From Icerya purchasi (lineage: Eukaryota > Arthropoda > Insecta > Hemiptera > Monophlebidae), in assembly GCA_039619475.1 (NCBI GenBank), contig CM077116.1, positions 204,313,117 to 204,377,116 on the forward strand: a stretch of 64,000 nt of DNA. Direction: 5' to 3'. The translations under genes and the position numbers were made by a program. Of the stretch, positions 34,740-46,959 are shown in pieces; within the stretch, counting starts at the first letter, position 1, and every line of letters starts with the position of its first letter. The notes under the pieces are model-generated. The model did not search any database. It worked only from the letters and a program-made list of their open reading frames with translations, and was not told where the DNA came from.

Positions 34740-34983
34740 ACTTCAGAACATACCGAAAAAATTTTAAATTGTCAATAACGACACATGCATCCACTGCAAC
34801 GGAAGTATTGATTCTCCAGATCATACCTTTTTACACTGTGTTACATTCGATAGTATTAGACAGAAGTATGATATCAGTAGTGATTTCAAAAATTGGTTCA
34901 GTGGAATGGAAGAAACGAAGAATATCGGTAAATTTGTGGAGGCTGTAATGACCACTAAACGGAAACAGGAGGAAATTGTCTAG
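34740..34983 (+). pseudogene. Element R ORF2 C-terminal finger
   Basis: Reads HGNFRTYRKNFKL, then DTCIHCNGSIDSPDHTFLHC (34786-34839 from first to last Cys, C-x2-C ... H-x4-C), then KNWFSGMEETKNIGKF and the stop. This zinc-finger-like end is typical of R1-clade ORF2. It lies much closer to motif C than in a full element, so the intervening part is deleted. Confidence 0.75.
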
Positions 34984-35128
34984 ACCAGAGGAATGGAATA
35001 CATTAAAACAGAAATCGTGATTATTATTACGAGTATTTAGATTAATTTCAAGTGTAACGACTGGAGAACATGGAGTAGCTAATAATGGCACAAGATCCCC
35101 AGTCCATTAGTATTATATTACTATGTAT

Positions 35129-35132
<4 letters not shown>

Positions 35133-35163
<31 letters not shown>
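35133..35163. repeat. (TA)n microsatellite
   Basis: About 14 TA units following CTATGTATTACTATATA. It may have expanded at the 3' end of element R. Confidence 0.9.
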
Positions 35164-35167
<4 letters not shown>

Positions 35168-35520
35168 ATATTTTGCAAATATATTTGATCCATCGGTGAT
35201 TTGGGGACCAAAAAAAACAAACATAACTGTAAACAAAACGAATAAATAGAACTTTATTTCTTTAAAAAAAAACGAGTAATGTAAAGAATTTTAAACAACC
35301 TGCTAGATATTAAAAATATGGTTCAAAGAATCCGAGGATAAGGTCGTAAAGAGTGCTCATAAGGCATTGCTCACAACAAAAATTCTCCTTGTAGCTCTTG
35401 ATGAAAAAAGTATTTCCAAAAATTTTTAGTCCCCGCTGCACTTGTATGATTTTTGGTTTCTCTTTTTAATATCTTAGCTTCGTTTTTAGCAGTATTTATT
35501 ATTATTATTATTATTATTAA

Positions 35521-35600
35521 AATAGTAAGTTAATAATAACAAATATAATTAACAATTATAACAAACTAATAAGATAAAAGACTATAATAAATAATATTTA
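35521..35600 (+). repeat. Fragment related to the 5289 hairpin arm
   Basis: TAAGTTAATAATAAC, then ATATAATTAACAATTATAAC and AAAC match the outer left arm of the 5289 hairpin (about 5297-5337) with few changes. It is preceded by an (ATT)n run (about 35495-35520). No inverted partner lies beside it. Confidence 0.7.
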
Positions 35601-35807
35601 GGAAATTTAATGATAGAGTTTTTTTTATCTGGAAAATAAGGGTAAATTTTTTTTTTGGCCAAAAAAAAATATTTTTCAATAGCTTTTTTAAAGCAATGAT
35701 TTACAACCTTTTCTTTTTCGCTATTCTGCCAATATCAAAATAGTCCGACTTTTTGACGTGCGTTGTGGCTGAAAATTGTCTCGTAAAATTCGTACGTAAT
35801 TAGAAGT

Positions 35808-36200
35808 ATTCTTCTTCTTCCATTCCTCAATTTTTTGATTGATGGTCAATCTTTTTGGAAGTACTATACTTAGAATCCTAGCTTACGCTTTCTGCTTCAT
35901 TAACTGATAATTATCCGCTCTGATGTCTTCTCCTTGATCTTATTAATCCCTCTATTATCGCTGTTAGGTATCTATTATTTCTTATAACATGTCCATTCTA
36001 AATGCATCTTCTTTCTCTTATGGTTCTCATTAAACATCTTTCTTCATTAATGAGCTCGAACACTCCCGTATTTCTAATTTTATCCAGTCATTTAATTTTC
36101 TGCATTTTCCTCCAACACCATAATTCGAAAGCCTCCAGTTGTCCACTGTATCGATGTTCTTCTGTACAAATTGTCCTGCGGTAGTGGTTTAATTTTCTCT
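35808..36200 (-). mobile_element. RTE-type LINE, 3' end, antisense
   Basis: The complement translates, with shifts, to LEAFELWCWRKMQKIKWLDK, INEERCLMRTIRERR, NGHVIRNNRYLTAIIEGLI and ENYQLMKQKA. This is the C-terminal block of RTE/BovB-like elements (WCWRRM and GHxxR motifs). It ends in reversed AAG repeats (ATTCTTCTTCTTCC, 35808-35821). RT and endonuclease are absent. The + strand frame at 36002-36184 is a shadow of this. Confidence 0.75.
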
Positions 36201-37423
36201 TTATAATAATACGGCTAAACTTCGTTACTCAATTACAACTTGGAGTGATGTTGGATTGAATTTTTTTTATTTATTGTAAAACTTTTGCAAAGCTTTGAAT
36301 GGTGGTAATAATAAAAAAGTGATTATCACTGAGATCCGCGTTTTCATCATGCTTTTTTGTTGTTCAATGAACACACTGCCGACGGCTATTATCGGGCAAC
36401 GGACTTGTTGCACAAAAAGTAAAAAACCGAAAACTTTTCCTGAATTTCTTGTACGAAGTTTTTACTATCGCATTTTCTTGATCTTTCTGACAATTTCAAC
36501 CAGGTAATTGCGCACACACCTGCGTGACTGTGTTTTTTTCTGCTCTATTTGTACCAGATTATTAAAAACCCTTAAGCTGTGTTATAAAACGATAATATAT
36601 GCATTAATTTAATCATTGGCGCATTTAGAACTTACAGTCCTTGAAGCGCCTAAATAGGAAATATCAGAGCGATGGGTATAGGCAACAAATTTATGTATTA
36701 CATGGGAAATTAAAACCCTAATAATAACGTTATTCAGGCATGCAATGAAAAATCAAGAGACTACACGTTCCAGACACTGATATTGCAATGTCTGATTTTT
36801 GATAAAAGTGCAGAGCTACATGGTTGTGTGCAACGATGTGTATCATTTGATGTTGTGTGCATCTCTCCAGCACCGGTAAGAATGTTCAACGACTATTTTT
36901 TTACCGCTTTTTAATTAAACTTCTTTTTCATTACTAGACCTTGAAATAAACATCTCGAGAATTCGGCTACATCCTCAGTCTAGCTGAAATAAATTTATTT
37001 ATGTCGCTTGTTTTTATGCGCGGACTGTTGAAGAATCGGGTTTAACTTATGCAGTTTTTCACGCTGTGCTTATTGTACTACATATTCGGAGTCCGAGTGA
37101 AATTGTCGTGCTAACGATTAATTTTTGTACGATAGAGAAGTTTATAAACTACAAGTCCATGTACGAAAAAATTAAACGAAAACATTTTCGAAATAATAAA
37201 TTAAATTATATGTATCGCAAAGTACAAATTGGTATTAACGTTTTTTGTTTAATTATTATTATTACTACAATTATTATCATTGTGCTACAGATGCACTCAA
37301 ATATTATACCATTTACTTAAGAGTTCAAAAACTGATTTATTTACCAATTGTACATCCACGAATTATTATCCAAGCATAGGCGTTTAGAGAAGGACGTTTC
37401 ACACGTACATACATACAAAAAAC
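36201..37423. other. Intergenic DNA, no gene recognised
   Basis: AT-rich. The frames at 36295-36507 and 37066-37320 have no motif; the latter ends in an ATT/ATC-repeat-driven Ile run. No RNA gene seen. Confidence 0.5.
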
Positions 37424-37510
37424 ATTTTTTTTTTTTTTTTTTTCTTGTTTGGGTTTTTCCCTGGGCTTGTCAGCAACGGACGATTACCCATCAACATGTG
37501 TACATAGCAG
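37424..37510 (-). repeat. Reversed poly-A tail plus shared 3' UTR block
   Basis: An 18-20 nt T run is followed by CCCTGGGCTTGTCAGCAACG and GACGATTACCCATCAACATG. The latter block, about 45 bp, recurs almost unchanged at 62546-62596. In antisense it resembles the I-group UTR style (GCTGACAAGCCCAGGG before an A tail), so it is probably the 3' end of an antisense retroelement. Confidence 0.55.
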
Positions 37511-38205
37511 CAATTAGGAGTAACAAGGAATGGAATCTGACAAAGAATGCGCGGCAGATACCGGGTAATATATATCGGCGGGAGTGAAAGAGTGGGCGTT
37601 AGGCAGATATAAAAGGTCTAAATTGTACGGTTATCGGCAATTCTTAGTTTTAGATACCACGTTTCCGTTTAAGCCTGTAATGGTACCATTATTTCATTAT
37701 TTGTGTCTTTTATAAAAATAAAAATCAATTAATCTGTATCTCGAAAACTAGAGCTGCTACAAAAAAAAGCTAGGTATTTTTGAATTCAGCTCATCAAATA
37801 TATCCAAAATCAGTTCGAAGTTTTCCGGCACAAAAAAAAAGAAAAAAATTTTGTTGTTCTGTGTTATTCATTTGAAAGTGTATCCACCATATGAGAGTAT
37901 ACTGATAAAAGTATCGGTGAAAATAAACTGAGTAATCATTAAAAAACTCGATGAAATGTGGTCTCTTTAGATAATTTTTTTTACTTATTAATATAACAGA
38001 CGCAGCTGACTTAAAATATTATCAATAAAAACGTAATTTGAAAAAATTGAAGTATTATCAATATTAATTAACACGGATAAATATAGATTCGAGTAAAGAA
38101 AATGAATTTTAAGCTGCTATAGCGTCATTTAGAAGCTTGTCATTTTTTAAAAATTTAATTTTTGGCAAGAGAAAAATTTAAGGGTTATGCTAAAAATTGT
38201 GATAT
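37511..38205. other. AT-rich intergenic DNA
   Basis: No gene or repeat boundary recognised. Confidence 0.5.
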
Positions 38206-38630
38206 ATATTTATTTTTTTGAAGTAAAATTTCTTATCGCGCGGTAGGGAAAAATTTTGATACGGTATAAAAAAATTCTTGTTACGCGTTACGCGTTAAAC
38301 GTAAGGTAGGTATGTATTTGTGTGTATGTGTAAGTATGTGTAAGTGTCTGTCTGGGTCTAGTAATATACCAAAATGAGTAAATGTATAGTTAAGTATTTA
38401 TACTACGGGACTTCGTATAGTATATAGTTTATGAGCATTCTCATATATATATATACATGCAATAAGTACATGTACACACCACTCTATAGAAAGATATTCA
38501 CGATACGATACATTATACATTTAGTCTGTTAGTGAGTTTTTGAAGTGAAACTTTTTACGGCACGGTAGGGAAAAATTTTGGTTACGCGTTACGCGTTACA
38601 CGTTAAACGTAAGGAAGGTATGTAATAAGC
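38206..38630 (+). repeat. Direct repeat pair (GCGTTACGCGTTA motif)
   Basis: Two direct copies of about 90-115 bp: 38206-38325 and 38537-38630. Shared blocks are GAAGT(A/G)AAA, CGGTAGGGAAAAATTTTG, TTACGCGTTACGCGTTA and ACGTAAG(G)(T/A)AGGTATGTA. The 210 bp between them hold GTGTATGTGT-type repeats. Their layout resembles long direct ends of a small element, but no protein is present. Confidence 0.6.
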
Positions 38631-38908
38631 ATAACTGAAATAGACCAATGATAATGATCCTTTTTTATAAATGTATATAGATTTATTATTTATTAAAAAT
38701 GAAAATTTTGTTTATACTAATACCTTTATCATCCTAATAATTTTTTTAAGCACAGTTTAATATAATAATGATAATAATAAATGTGTTATATAGAAAATTA
38801 ATTTAAAATAAAACTTTATTATAGAATTTAATACATATAAGCCAAAGAAGTTTCATTTCCTCCGCGTTTTATCACTGATACACGCATCATGATTTTTTGA
38901 GAACAATA
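38631..38908. other. AT-rich spacer
   Basis: Includes an ATAATGATAATAATAA stretch (about 38763-38780). No feature recognised. Confidence 0.5.
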
Positions 38909-39011
38909 AAAATACCGATTTCAAGAATTTAATAAAAATACGCAAAACAATTACTCGATAAAAAATAATATATTTCATAGTGATATAAAGACGATATTAC
39001 GATAATTCTTT
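38909..39011 (+). repeat. Partial arm of the 6636 foldback family
   Basis: ATACCGATTTCAAG, ACAATTACTCGATAAAAAAT and AGTGATATAA ... GATAATTCTT follow the left arm of the 6636 element in order. There is no inverted partner. It lies directly upstream of the RTE relic. Confidence 0.65.
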
Positions 39012-39409
39012 CTTTCTTTCTACTAGTCTGACTCCGCGGATGTCGAAACCCTATTGTACAACAACTGTTCACCACTGCCATCGATCTATATTAATAAATC
39101 GTATTTTCAGAAGCTCAATAAAAAAGGCAACTACACAACCTGAAGCAGATGTACCATCCGATCACGACTTGCTGGAAGCAACGTTAAAAATGAAGCTGGC
39201 CGTAAAAAAGAAAAAACCACAAATACGGAAGAGATAAAAATATAGATAAGCTGCGGTGTACTGGTACTACAAGTGAAATGTCGGACACTTAGAAGGATCT
39301 CTAATAACAACCCAGAAGACACTGAAAGTACATGGCGTATGATTAAGAAAAACCATTTAGGAAGCTGCAGGAAAATATCTCTGGGCGAGTAAGTAAAGCA
39401 AAAGAGAAA

Positions 39410-40024
39410 AGCTTGGATTGCGGAAGAAATACTGGAACTAGTGATAGAAAGAAGAAAGCATAATAATTGCCAGAATAATGAACTATATAAAAATATAATA
39501 AGGGAGAAGATACGGCAAGTGAAAGCTGAATGGCTGGGAGCCGAATGTGGAGAACTGGAAAAACTAGAAAATTACTTTCAAGTAAATACAAAACCGAAGT
39601 GGTCAATGCTAATAAAACTGGGAAGATAGTGGGGGACATTGAATTGAGAAAAACGTTATGGAAAGACTATGTGAAAGAACTGTTCAGTACAACAAACGAA
39701 AAGAAAGAAACCAAAATCGAAACAGGTTGGATGAATGGACCAACGATTTTTCAATCGGAAATACAAGATGCTATTTGGAAAGCTAAAAACCATAAAGCTC
39801 CCGGCCTAGACGAAATTCCGGGAGAGATAATTAAAGCATTATCTACAGAAATCGTTAAAATATCGCTTCGATTACATAATCTACGAAACAGGCAACTTTC
39901 CAGTAGACCGGCTCTACACTCTACTTTCATACCAATTGTTAAAAAGCCGGCAGCGAAGAAATGTACTAAATTCAGACTAATAAGTTTAATGTGTAATACG
40001 TTAAAGAGATATTCTTGCGAATAA
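39410..40024 (+). pseudogene. RTE linker and early RT (39040 relic)
   Basis: Two overlapping frames. The first gives AWIAEEILELVIERRKHNN ... IREKIRQVKAEWLGAECGE, and the second (from 39530) KTLWKDYVKELFSTTNE, then IQDAIWKAKNHKAPGLDEIP and FIPIVKKPAAKKCTKFRLI, typical of RT motifs 0-2. A frameshift separates them near 39600. Residues AGSRMWRTGK at the second frame's start are out-of-frame and not homologous. Confidence 0.75.
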
Positions 40025-40740
40025 CTCAAAGAAGGATTTATAAGAAAACTGGGGAATCATACGGGGAAGACTCAATTCGGGTTCAGGAATAGTATGAGCA
40101 CCCGTGAAGAATTCAGTTATTAGTACAAAAATTCTGCGACCGGAGTCAAGAATATGTATGCTTTATAGACTTCGAAAAAGCCTTTGATAATGTGGAACAA
40201 AATAAAATGTTTGAAATTTTAGGAAAAACAACAATAGATGCGAACGATTTAAGATGTATCAGGAGAATCTGTACCGTCAACAGAAAGCTACAGTTAGGAT
40301 AGGAAATAAAACACAGACGAAATTGAATAAGATAGGGCTGCATACTAATGGTGTTCAATGTGTACTCGGAACAAAAATTTTTGAATCGGTTACTGTCGAA
40401 TCAGTGAAAGGAATTCGTATAAATTGCGTATTCATAAATAATATTAGATTCGCCGATATGTATCGCTAGTTCCCGAGAAGTCTTACAAAGAATAATCGAG
40501 GATGTTCACAGACGTGCAAAGAACTTCGGAATTAAATTTTAATAAAACATACGAAGATATTCAGAGAAAAGCGAGGGAAAAAGGAAGAAATTATAATAAA
40601 AGGGGAAAAGATAGAAAAAGTTGCATCTTTCAAATATCTAGGAAGTTGGATCAAGGCAAATTTGGATATGGAGATTAAATGCAGAATAGAGGTAGCACGA
40701 AACGCATTTATCAAACTCAAAGGTATATTGTGCGGTCATG
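40025..40740 (+). pseudogene. RTE RT palm (39040 relic)
   Basis: TQFGFRNSMSTREEF, then motif A CFIDFEKAFDNVEQNKMFEI (about 40160-40219), DANDLRCIRRIC, and INNIRFAD followed by Met in place of the second Asp (FAD at 40449-40457). Then EVLQRIIEDVHRRAKNFGIK, EKIEKVASFKYLGSWIK (about 40605-40655) and CRIEVARNAFIKLKGI. The last blocks are the RTE thumb signature (YLGS). Motif C is damaged and two shifts are present. Confidence 0.75.
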
Positions 40741-40783
40741 ATGTATTAACACCCAGTTAAAGTTCCGCCTGATTAGATGCTCT

Positions 40784-40784
40784 T

Positions 40785-40831
<47 letters not shown>
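40784..40831. repeat. (TC)n(TA)n compound microsatellite
   Basis: TC units to about 40808, then TA units. It lies inside the RTE relic. Confidence 0.95.
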
Positions 40832-41280
40832 GGGCTACAGTGACATATACGCAGTTAAAACATGAACGCTCACGACAGCCACATCGAAAAAAAGACTGAA
40901 ACATTCGACAGGTGGATTTATCGATGGCTTTTGAAGATCAGCTGGACTCAGAAAGTGATTAATGAAGAGATGTTACGACGTTTACAAAAACCCAGGGGAA
41001 CTACTGACCCTAATTGAAAAATCAATTATCCAGGCCATACATTATGCGAGGAGACAAATGCGAGCTACTGCAACTAATATTACAAGGAAAAGTAGACGCA
41101 AAAAGGGAATCGTGGCAGACCGAGAATGTCTTGGCTAGACAACATAAAAAGCTGGATAGGCATCAATAGTATGAGGGGAAACTAATGGACGTGGCGCATA
41201 ATAGGGAATTATTGAGCACATTGATGGCCAACGTTCGCTAAACGGATAAGACAAAATAAGAAGAAGAAGAAGAAGAAGAA

Positions 41281-41699
41281 GATCGTTTCCGATATTAACA
41301 CTTCAGTTAGATGCTACGAGTATGGTGTTTTGCTAGACCAGTTAGCAAGTTTTTATATATGTATGAATTAATTAATTGTGTTTATTGATTTTTAAATATT
41401 TTGTCAATCAAACTATATGCAGTGAAAATTTACACAATTTGTCCGAATGGGCCCAAAAAGAATAGAGAAAGAATGTTATATCGCGCTCGTAATTAATATC
41501 CGGCGGTAGTTTTAAAAATGTTTCACTTTTCTATATCACTTTTTTTGTAGCGAAAAATTTTTGAAAAAAGTACATTTTTAAATCAGGTTAATTTTGTTTC
41601 AATTGGTATATACTTAATCTGAAAGCGAAGTTTGGTCACATCCGAGGAATGTGGAAAAGTAAAGGCGTTCGTAAGGGAAAAGAAGAACTGTCTCTCCTT
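41281..41699. other. Spacer between two LINE relics
   Basis: AT-rich, no feature recognised. Confidence 0.5.
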
Positions 41700-43330
41700 C
41701 TCATCACTATTCCTGATACTCTGTTAAGAGGCACTTGAAAATTCTGTTAAAATCGCTGTGGAAAATGCGGGCTAAATAAAGTCACAAAAAAAACTCAAAA
41801 TTATGTCGCGAGACTTAAATCACGAAGCCGTTTAAAGATTATGTGAGAAATGTGTCTGCTCCAGAGAAAGACGAAATATTCTTTAAAGAAAGTCACTAAA
41901 GAATCGGTCTATGCAAAAACCTGTACTGAATACATTTTGGTCGTACGAATTACATGAAATTCATTATTACACGCTTCTGCGTAATCGACTCATTAGCAAT
42001 TAAATATCACCGAGGGAGGTTAATAGCGAAATAAAAAACAAAACCCTAAACCTTCGTAAAGCTCCAGGCTACAATTTAACAATGTCGAAAATCGTTTAAA
42101 AAGGCTACTACGAAAAGCAGTGACGCTTCTAAATAGTTATAATGAAGCATTAAAGCTACCATGCACTATAATGGAAACACACTGAAATTATACAAAACAC
42201 TAAAACCGGGTAACTCTTACAGAGTTAAAACTTTTATTTCCGGTGCGACCGAAAATATTTCAGAAATAACCATACACAAGGCTCTCTGTTTCGTACACAG
42301 TACGAATTGTGCTCCATTAGTTTGCCATTTAGAGATCGTTGAATAAGTAGGTCGTATTTTGTAAATAGAAAATAGTTTTGGAAAAAAGAAATCTCTGTAG
42401 CGAACTTGTCATTTCGAAAGAGTTTGATGACAGACTGGCTCGAGCCGCAAACTGGGCAAAATACTATCGATGAAGTATTGTAAACTACTAAAATCCTACA
42501 CGTATTTGCAAGAACGAATAAATTAAATATGGAGATGATTCTTTGTCTTCAAAACGGTCGATGATAAAGGCGGCATGGCGTAGAGTAACGTTTTTGGGAC
42601 CGACCACCGCTGCGTCTAATTTATACTTCAAATGTACCATATACAAACGAAGTCGATGTTGCCACATTTGCCGAGGATGTTGCACTAGTTAGCTTAACGC
42701 GTGAAAAAAACAACGAAATCCAACGTTTAGAAAGGTGTACATAAACCTAAACTCGTAGGTGAAGGCTAAAGATAAAACCTGAAAAAGTCATAACTACCTT
42801 TACAAACCGAAATCATACCGCTTTACCTACGGTCCACTTTAATAGTAATGAAATTCTGTAAAATAAAGCACTAACATACACCTCTTGACAAACATGTGAA
42901 TCAGAAAATAATTTTTAAAAGAAAAAAAAAAATCATCAGTCATCGAAGAAACACGTATTGGCTCATTGGGAGACCATCTGAGCTACCAAAATAAAGTTAT
43001 GCCGTATCTAAAACCAATCTGGTTATATGAAGCTGACGCGGTGTAAATTCAGAGGTTGCGGGAACTAAAACATTGCGCACTGTTGGGGACTGCACACAGA
43101 CCTCGGAATAAACTGTGTAGTAGAAGCATTCCAAGGAGAAGCGACAAAATATCTCTAAAGAAGACTGCAGAGTCACGACAACTCCGCGGAGACCGTCTCG
43201 ATGGTGAATGGCAAGGAGTTCATTCCTGAAATATTTCAATCTTTCCGTTTTCACAACTCTATTCGCAAATTCGTTTGCTCCGAATACCCGACATTTTAAG
43301 ATATAGACGTTCCTACGAATAATCTGATTT
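41700..43330 (+). mobile_element. Jockey-like LINE relic (RT)
   Basis: Heavily decayed. Frames give RLKSRSRLKNYVRNVSAPEK, SEIKNKTLNLRKAPGYNL (about 42020-42075, the Jockey PRKAPGYDLI block), KLPCTIMETH (LPxxWKxA-like), a degraded motif A region (about 42390-42440), ATFAEDVALVSLTREKNN (42665-42720, FADD changed to FAED), IKPEKVITTFTNR (about 42772-42812) and, at 43050-43250, LRELKHCALLGTAHR, the Jockey C-terminal block. The order and motifs fit the Jockey clade better than RTE. Many stops. Endonuclease, poly-A and ends not identified. Confidence 0.6.
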
Positions 43331-46300
43331 TCGTTGACCGATCTTATGTTGTAATTTTTTCTGGCCGTTTACCGCTATTTTAAACGTCGTTTGGGTTACT
43401 GTCCATTCCCGCCAACGTATTTATCCTCATCTGTAGGGTATTAGACATAATTAAGCTTGTACTGCTACAGAGGACTGCCTGTTGCCTGATGTACTTCTTC
43501 GACTGTATATCGTACAGTACAGCATTTCAATGGTTTCCTTGATCTGTCGTGATAATCGAGCAATAAGTACGGTGGTGGTTTCAGCCTTTCACCGGATTTT
43601 CTGTCGCAGTTTTAGTCTGAAGATCTCGGATACTTGTGTCTGATTTACGAACGCGGCTGGCGCACACTTGTCACAAGCGAATGAGATAGTTTACTCTTCA
43701 AATTGAGAAAAATATTCAACGTATTTATCAGTAGGTATGCAAGCGAACTTTCCTTCGTTTTTCTACCAATATCGCATCGTGAATTAATCATTAGCTTTTC
43801 TGATCAAGCGGGCTGAAATTACGGCAGTTGGACGATCTAAGGGGGGTGACTCTAATTAGAATAACCTGTGTCTCTCGCAGGCTACTTATTACGCTGGTCT
43901 GATAAATGCATAAATAAACACAAACTCAAATTAGTAACAATCGATATTTTTTAACGAACGAGCATTTGTTTACATACACTGCGTACAACCTATTTAGGTA
44001 AACACACCCAAGCCAATGTATGATGCAGAGGTATTGTTGTGTTCCTCCGTTGCGGTTTAAGAAAAAGAAACAGTGTCAATATTAAGAGTGCCTTTTATTT
44101 TACTGTTAATGCACGCTTACATCGTTATTAAATTGGAAAAAAACGCGTTCTACGGGAGAAGGTGATGTCTGTACTGGACGGAAAAAAGTACAAACACGAC
44201 TTTGGATTTCCAAACAAAAGTATCAAACCCCCTTAAGATAAAAAATGTAATAATGGATATTGTGGATATCAGCAATAAATGCCAGACAGTTAGAGCAAGG
44301 CAAATATAGAACTTAATAAAATTTTTTAACCACAAGCGTAACAGGCCTCAAAATCAGCATCAATTAAGCAAAAACATAATTTAGCACAACAGCGAGAAAA
44401 TGGTCCGTGAATATGATCGTGCCAGTTGGATATTCTTATTGTCTGCAGAGGGCACGGATGCATCCAAGCGGACGACAACGGCGACAACGGCGAATTTTAA
44501 TGGAGTAACGAACAATAAAGATGTTTAAAATGGTATTAATAATAAAAAGAGAGATAGAAGGAGAGCAAGGCCGTAAAATGCACTATGACAAGTGAAATGG
44601 CGTATTTACTTTAAAAAAGAATGTAGCGCTCCGCTAATGATCAAAGTGTTCCTATATGCGTAGGCCTAAGAGGCTAAGGGATAGTGAAAAATCGATGGAA
44701 ATATAAACAGATAAAGGCGACTGCAATTAAAATAGATTAGCGCGCGCATTTCACAGCGTTCTATAATTAATCGGAATTATGAGTGGAAGACAAATGAAAA
44801 AACGCGTCTGTTTACAGCGTTAAACGGGTTCATCGACCACAGTCTGTTGCAGCTAATAAATGCTGCTGCCAAAAGATAAACTGGACAAAAGCCCAAACGG
44901 GAACGGCGGCGCGTCCATAAAAAAGCCTTCCAGAGGAATAAACAAGTTTGGAAGTGGAGCTGCAGATCATCTCGACGACGAAGCGCCTCTGTCAGTTTAT
45001 GCCTTCTCTGGCGAACCGATTGCGCCGTTTGACGCGCCACCATCTCTCTGGGCACTTTTATTCCTCCTACTCCGGATGCCGGCAACTGATAATTAAATCG
45101 CATCGCCTTGCCGTAATTAAACTGGCCACTTAACTCGTTCGCTAAACTTATTTCGCCAATCCGGTCGACTACCGGCAGCAATCGCACTTTCATCACTTGC
45201 AATCGCCTAGCTGATCGTGCTTAAGCCGCGTGCTCGAAATTACCTCAACGTGCTCGTTGCAAAGCTGACCCGCGCGGCCTTTTCTTCCCCTATCTCGTCC
45301 GACCATTACGCGCCTACTCCTACAAACACACGTCCTCCTCCGGCTACTATACTAACACGTTGTACGAGAAAGTTGCTTAGTACCTGGCTTTTGTTCGTTG
45401 CCGCGACAGAAGTCTTTTTTCGATAGATAGACTATCTTCTCTAGAGTTTGTTGCCGGCACAGAGTCGTATTATCAAAACTGTATGCTGTCGGTGATGTCA
45501 ATTCCGCGAAGGCAAACCGTTCTTTCACACGTTTTCTTATAAAGGGAGCGGTGCTGGAATCGATTAGCAGAGGGAAAATTGAAAAGAAAGTTGCCGAACG
45601 AGTTTCCGAGTGAACCGGTTTATTATGGGACAGTGGAAGATCTGCATGAAAAGCGATGGATAGTTTAATGGTCTGGTCGATGGGGGTTTGCGATGATTAC
45701 AGCACATATCGGAAAATATGGAATAGGATACAGTCGGCAACCGGAATGTACGGATCGTTTAGAACGTGTAAGAAGAAGTAGAAGAACTATGATCCATACA
45801 TCAGTATACAGATGTACGTGCGGTACTATCTCATGAAATGTCGTCAGATGTGCAGCAGAAGGCGAGTGTATTAAAACAAAGCGGCGACTTTTAAATACGG
45901 AAGCACCAGAGTGTTTTATGAAATTTACTCGGGCGGGGGTTGCGTTTAATTATTTCTCGAAGAAATTGGCGAGATGGTTTTTCATTTATTCGTATCTCTG
46001 TTATTCGCTTTAAAATTGTTATAGTTTTTGTTTTGTTTCCTTTGCTCTTACCGGTTTTATTCCTCGCTTCGTCGTTATCTGATTTTTTGAATTTATAGTA
46101 TTTATCCGGTTAATTCGTATTAATACCGGATTCGTCTGATTAGGGAACCTAGCCGCAATTCTCTTCGCACTGCTACTGAGAGCGCCAGTTATTCGGTCGT
46201 ATAAAATATCAAAACAAATAAAACTACTTCTCAATTACCTTCCGAAAAGACAATAATGTTTCGGTAGAGAATATTCATAGGTCCGTCGATACAGATATTT

Positions 46301-46959
46301 CACCTAGCTTCAATAATAATTCTATCGTTAATATACCTCTCAGATGTCGCCACATTTTTCAGAATAAAATTTGCAAAAACAAAAAGAATATTGCCTATGT
46401 ATGTCCCCGTAACCAAAAAAGTTTCAGAATATGCTCAGTGATATCTCGCTAATCTCCCGCTCGGGTAAAAACTTAATTCAACTTAATTTTCAATAGCGCT
46501 GGCTAATAAATTTTTACTCTCGTACGAAGTTTTAACCTTCTTTTCCTTAATCCCTTTTATCCCGATTTCACTTAGTTCGGGATATCTCCGTCGATCTTTC
46601 TGTTGAGGAAATTTTTCGTAACTGTTCTTCCGATTTCCCGATCAGTCGTCGTCTGCACAAAAACGTTCAGCTAATAACTCTTACATTCTCATTATCGTTG
46701 TTGAAATAAAATTTTATCATTTATTCACTTTTATTATGATTCCTGCCGAGTTAAGGTTGAACCGATGATTCGTAAACCCAAGTTTTGCGTCACATTTTTC
46801 TCCGCTCTAGTCACTTCAGTACTTTGTGCCGCAGCAAATTTACGTTGATAGAATCATTCCTCCGCAGAATGTTCCGTGGCTCAATAAAACAAGCCCCCCT
46901 CATACGTCTGCCGTAACTATTCTGCATTAAATCCTTCTTGTCCAATTTTTAGAGATCGA
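43331..46959. other. Intergenic DNA, partly GC-richer, no gene recognised
   Basis: The longest open frame is 44777-45202 on the minus strand (141 codons), overlapped by 44860-45096 on the + strand. Both lie in a GC-richer patch (about 44830-45330) and lack any recognisable domain, signal peptide or flanking splice context that I could trust. The rest is AT-rich with no repeats noted. Confidence 0.4.

Larger units (their letters stand above)
31390..35110 (+). mobile_element. R1/I-like LINE with ORF1 and ORF2 (element R)
   Basis: The most complete LINE in the window. It has a gag-like ORF1 (about 31510-32562) with a CCHC knuckle, then ORF2 with endonuclease (about 32580-33200), reverse transcriptase (about 33470-34690) and a C-terminal finger (34786-34839) ending at the stop 34981-34983. 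A two-ORF layout with a gag-like CCHC protein followed by an APE-endonuclease/RT protein is that of the R1/I superfamily. Thumb and any RNase H appear deleted near 34690. Composition is A-rich on the sense strand, unlike the I-group copies, which are pyrimidine-rich. Several stops make it non-functional. The 5' end is uncertain. Confidence 0.8.
39040..41280 (+). mobile_element. RTE-type LINE relic, endonuclease end to 3' tail
   Basis: 5'-truncated but otherwise long. It has the end of the endonuclease (INRIFRSSIKKA, PSDHDLLEATLKMKL, with the SDH motif at about 39157), linker, RT and C-terminal block (AIHYARRQMRA, about 41028-41062), finishing with MANVR-type codons and a tail of seven AAG units (about 41259-41280). 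The (AAG)n tail and the gene order fit the RTE clade. A TC/TA microsatellite (40784-40831) has expanded inside it. Stops and shifts throughout. Confidence 0.8.

Noticed and set aside
44777..45202. 141-codon open frame on the minus strand, overlapped by a 78-codon frame on the other strand
   Set aside because: No recognisable domain. It lies in a GC-richer patch where long chance frames are more likely, and neither splice sites nor a conserved neighbour support it.
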